Assembly: GCA_010015655.1 (NCBI GenBank)
Contig: ML976726.1
Location: 62,001 to 126,000, forward strand
Reading direction: 5' to 3'
Source: Bimuria novae-zelandiae CBS 107.79
Lineage: Eukaryota > Ascomycota > Dothideomycetes > Pleosporales > Didymosphaeriaceae
Length of the DNA stretch: 64,000 nt
Positions within the stretch are counted from its first letter, which is position 1. Each line of letters opens with the position of its first letter. The translations under genes and the position numbers were made by a program. Below the pieces are notes generated by a model that was not told the origin of the DNA, made no database searches, and saw nothing but the letters and a program-made list of their open reading frames with translations. Shown here in pieces: positions 58,101 to 64,000 of this stretch.

Positions 58101-59900
58101 TAACGTAATAAGCGTCCTCTATAACTGTCCCTTGGGCAGTAGCTTTTATAGCGGGAACCTAAGCTAGCCGTATTAGAAAATACAAAGGAGAAGTTATAGA
58201 TAAGGCTAAGATAATAAGAATGCTCGCTAAAGGCTTAAAGCCCTATTAAAGTTAACTTCTACCTTTGCTAACGTGCCGAACTAAGCTTAAGGATTACCTA
58301 ATAGGCGAGATATTCTAAGAGGCTAAGCAAGTGCACCTTGCAAGCTACTAAGAGATAAAATTATAGTTAGAAATTCTAGTAAAGAAGATTAAACTAATAG
58401 GATAGCAGATCCTTAACTACATGTAGGTATATACTTATAAACTTAATAAGCACTATTGCTTGCTAAAGTGCAAGGCGCGACTAGTCGTCTAAAGTAATTA
58501 GTAACGAAATATTACCTCGCAAGACACTTACGCAGCCACGCTTGCCAGCCAGTTATTCCGAATGATGATGGCAATAGCAGCTTGCTATAATATAGAGCTC
58601 ACGCAGTACGACGTTACCAACGCTTTTGTCCACGCAACAATAGATCGAGAGGTGTACATAAGAATGCCTCAGGGTTATTAGAAGCCTAGAATAATATTAT
58701 AAGTAAACAAAGCACTGTACGGCCTTCACATTTTACCACTTCTCTAGTAGAAAGAATTCACGACAACGCTTAAAGCGCTAGGCTTCTAGACAGTGCCTTA
58801 CAAGCCGTGCTGCCTAATTAAAGATAGAGTTATTATATTCTTTTACGTCGACGACATTATACTCGCGTACCATAAGGACAAAGAACAAGAAGCTTAACAA
58901 GCAATTAAACGCTTATAAGATAAGTACACTTTTACTAGAGGAAACAACCTTTAATGGTTTCTTAGCATAGAGGTTGTACGGGACCGAACAAGCCGCAAGA
59001 TTTAACTATTATAGGCCTCCTATTTAGACAAGATTAGCTAACTAGCAGACAAGATAAATATTTAACATAATACTCTAATGGCTGCGATTGAATTACTACT
59101 AAGGAAAGGGTTGGCAACACTAACTAAGATTAATAAATTTTAACGCAAGATTAGATCGCTGCTCTTTACTATAGTTACTACCAGGCCAGACATTGCCTTT
59201 ACAACATCACGATTAGCTCGATTTCTGTTAAACCCAGGGACTAAACACTAAGACGCAGCAGACCGAGTTCTCCTATACCTTTAAAGCACAAAGCAGCGAG
59301 CCCTATAGCTTAGAGGTAACACTAGACTTTAGATTGCAAGCGATGCATTATTTGCTAACAATATAATAGACCGTAAGAGCTCTTAAGGTTACGCTATCAA
59401 GCTCTTTGGTGGTCTTATCGCCTAAAAAGCAAACAAACAAGACACTATAATAATATTAACTATTAAGGCCAAGCTGCTGGCTCTCTCTTAGGTAGCTAAA
59501 GAAGCACTCTTTGTCTTAAGACTACTTTAAGAACTTAAGATTAAACTAGACGCGCGCACAGTCACTATTTAGTGTAATAATAAATAAACTATCTGCCTAG
59601 TAACTAAGGAGGTTTCCCGCTTCCAAACCAAACTTTGGCATGTGGACGTCCACAATCACTAGATCTGACAAGAAGTATCTATAGGCAGGATTAAGGTGGA
59701 GCATGTGTAGTTAGCAGACATAATTACTAATAGCCTTATAAAGGTGCTCTTTAAGAGCAAGTAGGAGGGTTTTCTCCAATAACTTAGATTAGTTAATGTA
59801 GAGACTAAGGAGGTAACAAATACTGTGCCTCTTAAGGAGATTTAAAAGTAACTTAAAGACCTCACAATTGCATAAGTGCCAGCTTAAAGAGTTTCCAAGC
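55170..59900 (+). pseudogene. Copia family B gag-pol
   Basis: The start MAQPSNRDSTVHLNTS (about 55171) is followed by Gag, with a zinc-knuckle remnant (KCPTCGQRYSIRDCYYVNPD near 56150-56210). Pre-integrase and integrase follow (LWYKRLGYLG near 56905; ERLSINFYTYEI near 57080; AVYLYNRTPNYANHWKTPYE near 57490). RT has TQYDVTNAFVHATIDREVY near 58600-58655 and an intact catalytic box FFYVDDIIL at about 58838-58865. RNase H follows (LFANNIIDRKSS near 59350; KLLALS, then VAKEALFVL near 59470-59515). Because only point stops break it and YVDD survives, the copy was inactivated recently. Virus-like particles are formed by the Gag of such elements. Confidence 0.88.
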
Positions 59901-59910
59901 TAAAGGGGTG

Positions 59911-60083
59911 TGTTAGATAGAATGAGCTGCGGTGAGGTTAGATCTGTATAATTAAGCAGGGACCACTTGGCTTGGCACACTAGCGAAATGTCCGAAACCA
60001 ACTGAACACAGTGGAGGACACAGGGGACGAAAAAAGGGACACGATCAAGTTACATCAACATCTACTCATCATACAATCTAACA
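59911..60083 (+). repeat. 3' LTR of Copia family B
   Basis: Begins TGTTAGATAGAATGAGC and ends CAATCTAACA, followed by GGACT. Confidence 0.95.
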
Positions 60084-61916
60084 GGACTAATAATAAATAA
60101 ATATAGTATTAAAACTACATATTTTAGTTAAAAGGCTTTTCGCGCGCTCGTAAGCAATGTACTAAATATATAAATTAATAAAATTATTTATAATTAGTAT
60201 AAATATGATATAAGTACTTACGTAGTATCGCGAGTTTCGCGTAGACTAAAGGAGCTTTCCCTAAGACCGTTCTTTAGAATATTATAGGACCGTTTTGATA
60301 TGCCCACAAGTAGATTAGGAGAGGAAAGGAACCTTATCTTAAAAGATAATTTTAGATAGAAGATCTATAGTAATCTATTTATTTTAAATGACCTTAAATT
60401 AACTATAAAAGTTTTTAATTACTTTTTTAAGTACGTTAGAAACTAGTGCTAGCTAAATATTATAATAATTATATAAGATAATCATATCGTAACTATTCTC
60501 TAGTATAGTAGATTAAGATTTTAACAATAGGCAGTTAATAAGGGAAATACGATTATAATTACGCTGCTATATACTTATATACTAAATAAGAGTATAGAAT
60601 AAGCTTGGGAGAAAATTATTATAAAAGTAATTAAAATACGCACGAGTGCAAATCTGCCCACTAAGCTCTAGTTAGAGATTATAGCCGCTATAGTATAGCT
60701 TTATAAGATAAGCTTTATAGTTTATAATAAAATATAATTTTTAAATAAAGTATTAGTTAGCTGGTTTTAATATTATTTCTAATACTATTAGCCTATAAAG
60801 TTAAGATCCGCGACTATAGATCTACGCCTATAGCTATCGTGCGTATCCGTTAAATAAGGAACAATCTATTAGGTAAGATAAACTCGGATTTAAGCTAAAC
60901 CTGAGGAGCTATGTTAAATATTTAGTTAGCTATTACGCTTTTAATGTCTATAGTATATAAGTTCTAGTACTTAATTAAGTTATTATAACGAGAAACGTTG
61001 TTTTTAATAAAACTTACTTTTATAAGGATAAGGCTAATATTAGTATGCTAAAAGCTAAGGCTATTAAGATAGTTAAAATCCCCTATAATAATAAAATTAT
61101 AAATCTCGGAATGGCGTATAATAGTATTAGCTTCTTTATTTAATTAAATAAGTAGGTAAATTTTAAATTAATTTTATTTACTAAGCGCGAGCTTAGGGAT
61201 GCTAAGCTTAATTAAAGTATTAATATAGTTTGCTAAGCTACGTTATAAACTACTAACCAAGAAAGAGTATAACGAACTAATTACTTAGCTAGTAATTAAT
61301 TAAGATTTTATAATTCACGAAATAGATATTTAGGCCTAACTACCCTAGACACGACTCCTAAAGATTAAGAGGAATCTAATAGCCCTTAAGATATATATTA
61401 ACCCGGATGAGCAGGCCTATTAGAACTTTAAAAGTAATTTCTTTAAAGGAGTAAGCTTAATAGCTTAGTTCGTACCTTTTAACCCGTGCTAAACGCATCC
61501 TTTACTATAAATAAAGCAGGAATACCTACTACTTAAACTGATAATAGGCACGATTAGGGTTCTCTATCTTATTTAAGTAAACGATTATAGGCGTAAACTC
61601 CTAAAGTAAAAATAATACTATACCTTACTCTATACTATACGTAGTGTAAAAATTTATTTAATAATTAGTTAAAGGATAAGATAACTTTAGGTGTGCATGT
61701 ACTAATTACTAATGTTAATAATTTAGAGCTTAATTATACTAATATATATTGCTCTATAGCTTACGAGGCCTAGGCCAAGCTATAAAACTATACTATAGTA
61801 AATACTATACTATAAGCTATAATATTTAAAAAAAAACGCTAGGGACGTTACCTTAAAAGGTAAAAAATACGAATTATTCTAAGTTTCCTCTATAATAAAA
61901 GTAAATCTTTAATAAC

Positions 61917-62118
61917 GTGGTTTACCACCGAGCGGGCCAACCCCACCGAGCGGGCCACTTTTTAAAAGTCAGTCTATTGCGAAGCGCCTCCTACAACACC
62001 ACTATAATTTACTATAATTCGCAGAACATAGAAATACTATTTAGACTTATCGCTATTAGATGCATCTACAATTTCTACTACGCAGGTGCGAGCGTTGTGG
62101 CCAGCTTCGCCGTAACGT
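61917..62118. other. Non-RIP patch with a TIR-like double repeat
   Basis: The 15-mer CCACCGAGCGGGCCA occurs at 61925-61939 and again at 61943-61957. The next 160 bp are CA/TG-rich. It looks like one terminus of a DNA transposon whose body was cut off when the following Copia inserted at 62119. A 70-codon open frame across it has no domain. Confidence 0.45.
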
Positions 62119-62385
62119 TATCAGATTAGAGGGGTAATCTGATGAGATAAAAAGATGATAATTAATTAAGATAAATTAAGGTATAAATTCTGTGTTAATT
62201 ATGTCCTGTTTTCCTAAGAGGTCTAGGACTCTGCCTTTTATCTTTAGGTTGCCTGCCTAGATATCCCTTGCTTTATTCCTTGCGTCATTCCTTGCGCGTT
62301 AAGCAAGGGCGGAATACATAGGCGGAATGTACGGGCGTAAGTGCGCCAGCCTCCTTGCAAATACAAAGGGCCATGTAATCGGACA
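62119..62385 (-). repeat. 3' LTR of truncated Copia family A element
   Basis: On the minus strand it begins TGTCCGATTACATGGCCC and ends near TCTGATA. At about 267 bp it is longer than the 223-bp LTRs at 42 and 47 kb, so it is a subfamily. The left limit is inferred from the family end. Confidence 0.7.
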
Positions 62386-62727
62386 CACCCCCTCAGCTTG
62401 GGCCTATCCTCAAGCTAGACCTTTCGCATTTGTCCATTATTCCAACTTAAAGCCCTCTATCCTCTACTATAGATCCTGCAGGGCAACCTCTTAATTGGTG
62501 ATCTTGTCTAATATATCTTTAAGTCCTAGTTTACTTAGAAACTTGCTCCATTTATTCACAGGTAGGGCCTTTATAAGTCTATCTATAGCCATGTCCTCTA
62601 AGTGTTAATAGTCCACTTTAATTGTTCGTAGTGCGACCTCTTGTCTTAGCCAATAATTATAGATATCTATATAACGGAGCTTAGTCTGCAACTTGACAAT
62701 TTCTTTAGTAATAAGTCGGATTATTTA

Positions 62728-63666
62728 CTAATTATTATAATTAATTATAATAAGGGAGTCGCTAAGGTTAATCTTTAGCTCCTTTAGTAATTGGGATGTA
62801 AATAGTGCCTCCTTGGCCACTTGCGATAGTGCTAGTAATTCGGCTTTAGTTATTAATATAGTAACTGTATCTTGCTTGTTTGCTTTCCAGGCGATTAGGC
62901 CACTAAACAACTTAATAATGTATCCTTACGAGCTCTTACGATCGAGTGTATTATTAGCAAAGGATGCGTCGCTTGCCACTTCTAAAGTATCTACACCCCT
63001 AAGCTAAAGACCTAGTGATCTGGTATCAGCAAGGTAGAGGAGAACTCGGTCAGCAGCCACTTAGTACTCTTTACTTAGGTTAGACAGGAATCGTAATAAT
63101 CAGGAACTTGCAAAGGCGATATCTAGCCAAGATATAACTATAGCATAGAGAATTAATCCAACTTTGCGCTAGTATCAATTAATCTCACCCTTACTAGCTA
63201 GTCCTGTCCTTAGAAGTAATTTGATTGAACCTATTAGGGTATTATGGCGAATCTTATAGTGATTAATAAGGCGCGATATTTTATTAATATATAAAGCTTA
63301 TAAAAGCTAGATCTTTCTGCTCGAGCGGTCCCTAATGATTTCAATTCCTAGAAACCACTACAGGTCTTTGCCACCCGTAAGTGTAAATTTAGTACCTATT
63401 ATTGCAAGAGCAGCTTTAGTAGCCTGCTTTTATAACTTATTATAGGTAACAATAAGGTTATCTACATAGAAGAAGATAACAATGCCGTCCTTAATAAGGC
63501 AGCATGGCTCGTGGGGCACTATTTTAAAGCCAATATCACGGAGCGTTAATGTGAACTCTCTTTGCCAGAGCAGTGGAGATATGCGCAGTCCATATAGTGC
63601 TTTATATAGTTTAAGGACTGTGCCTGCTCGCGTGCCTGCTCGCGAGTAGCTGCGAGGCATTCTCAT
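62728..63666 (-). pseudogene. Copia family A RT and RNase H relic
   Basis: RT: KALYGLRISPLLWQREFTLT and FFYVDNLIVTY near 63440-63480, again with YVDD changed to YVDN. RNase H: AWKANKQDTVTILITKAELL and ELKINLSDSLIIINYN near 62730-62900. The wording is nearly the same as in the 41970-47325 copy. Confidence 0.85.
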
Positions 63667-64000
63667 GTAGATTTCTCTGTCCAGCTTTGCATGGACAAAC
63701 GCGTTGGTAACGTCGTGTTAGATAAGCTCTAGGTCGAGCCAAGCTGCAATCGCTATAAGCATGCGGAATAATTGTCCTATAAATATTACGGCGTAGGTTT
63801 CTTGCGAGGTAAGGTGCTGCTATTAATTGCCTCGCACCACCAGCCTTGCTTTGCATTTCTGCAATCGATAGTGTTTATCGAATTTATAGGTATATACCTA
63901 TATATAGTTAAGAATTTAATAGCCTACTGCCTTTACTAGAGCTACTGCGACCTCACTCTAAGACTTTATTTCCTTATGGCTTTGTAGATGGGAACGTTCT

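Larger units (their letters stand above)
54967..60083 (+). mobile_element. Young Ty1/Copia element (family B), lightly RIP-mutated
   Basis: Complete, 5117 bp, with 173-bp LTRs at 54967-55139 and 59911-60083. Target duplication GGATT (54962-54966) and GGACT (60084-60088) differ by one C/T. The primer site ATTAAGAGTCTCACTGCC begins at 55140. The polyprotein is collinear over almost its whole length, mostly interrupted by TAG/TAA where Gln is expected. It is nested in an older Copia and is the best preserved retroelement here. Confidence 0.95.
53300..61916 (+). mobile_element. Old Copia element, split by a younger Copia
   Basis: The left part (to 54966) holds a protease/pre-integrase region and the right part (from 60084) resumes with integrase and its C-terminal region: YRAYPLNKEQSIR, YVKYLVSYYAFNVYSIQV, and ITRNVVFNKTYFYKD near 60820-61025, matching the conserved GYLVGYdsxNIxRVW and TRDVxFDE blocks of Copia integrases. 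The intervening DNA is the inserted element 54967-60083. LTRs were not identified and the outer limits are estimates. Confidence 0.65.
62119..64000 (-). mobile_element. Copia family A element, minus strand, truncated by window end
   Basis: The 3' LTR is at 62119-62385 (minus strand start TGTCCGATTACATGG), similar to the family A LTR start. RNase H and RT follow to the right edge. The 5' part lies beyond 64000, so the target duplication cannot be checked. Confidence 0.85.

Noticed and set aside
63430..63856. Independent genes at the right edge
   Set aside because: The frames are pieces of a Copia reverse transcriptase with YVDN in place of YVDD.

Overview
This is eukaryotic nuclear DNA from a filamentous ascomycete, most likely a Dothideomycete. 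The evidence is short introns (46-64 bp) with fungal splice sites, Zn2Cys6 and P450 gene types, and a two-speed genome: a gene island of balanced composition set between AT-rich blocks that carry the marks of repeat-induced point mutation (RIP). In those blocks CpA and TpG are strongly depleted and TpA is in excess, while CpG survives. Species cannot be named from the sequence alone.

Layout. 1-8.8 kb: RIP-mutated transposons, namely a hAT transposase relic (+), a 3' LINE fragment at an (AGT)n tract with an assembly gap, and a long Tad-like LINE (-) with gag, endonuclease, reverse transcriptase and RNase H. 8.8-23.5 kb: the gene island, with a secreted GMC oxidoreductase (+), a broken cytochrome P450 (+), a small hypothetical (-), a RidA-like protein (-), a LAG1-type ceramide synthase (-, 4 exons), a Bax-inhibitor-1-like membrane protein (-, 2 exons), an unrecognised gene (-, 2-3 exons) and a Zn2Cys6 regulator (-). 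23.5-64 kb: a nested transposon graveyard. It contains a Ty3/gypsy chromovirus with LTRs and a 5-bp duplication, a pogo/Fot1-like relic (-), a Copia element (-), a second pogo/Fot1-like relic (+), a second chromodomain gypsy (+) invaded by a Copia, by a Tc1-like transposon and probably by an LTR, then an old Copia (+) split by a young Copia (+), and finally a truncated Copia (-) that runs off the window.

Four elements can be bounded to the base by LTRs and target-site duplications: gypsy 23565-30206 (AAGCT), Copia 31895-37662 (CTATA), Copia 41970-47325 (ACCTT) and Copia 54967-60083 (GGATT/GGACT). The Tc1-like element 49505-51218 has 35-bp inverted repeats flanked by TA. In most transposon copies RIP has turned catalytic Asp into Asn and Gln codons into stops. 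The youngest Copia keeps YVDD, and its two LTRs differ only by transitions.

The island genes do not form an obvious pathway or biosynthetic cluster. The ceramide synthase and the Bax-inhibitor homologue are neighbours, both in the endomembrane system and both linked to sphingolipid and cell-death biology, but a functional link is inference. I see no clear new defence or mobile system. The most unusual signals are the mosaic pattern of RIP inside single transposons (intact ends around a ruined core), a shared half-tRNA-Lys type primer site in two Copia families, non-canonical catalytic positions in the GMC and RidA proteins, and an orphan gene beside the Bax-inhibitor gene. Domain positions inside RIP-ruined elements were read by eye through stops and are approximate.
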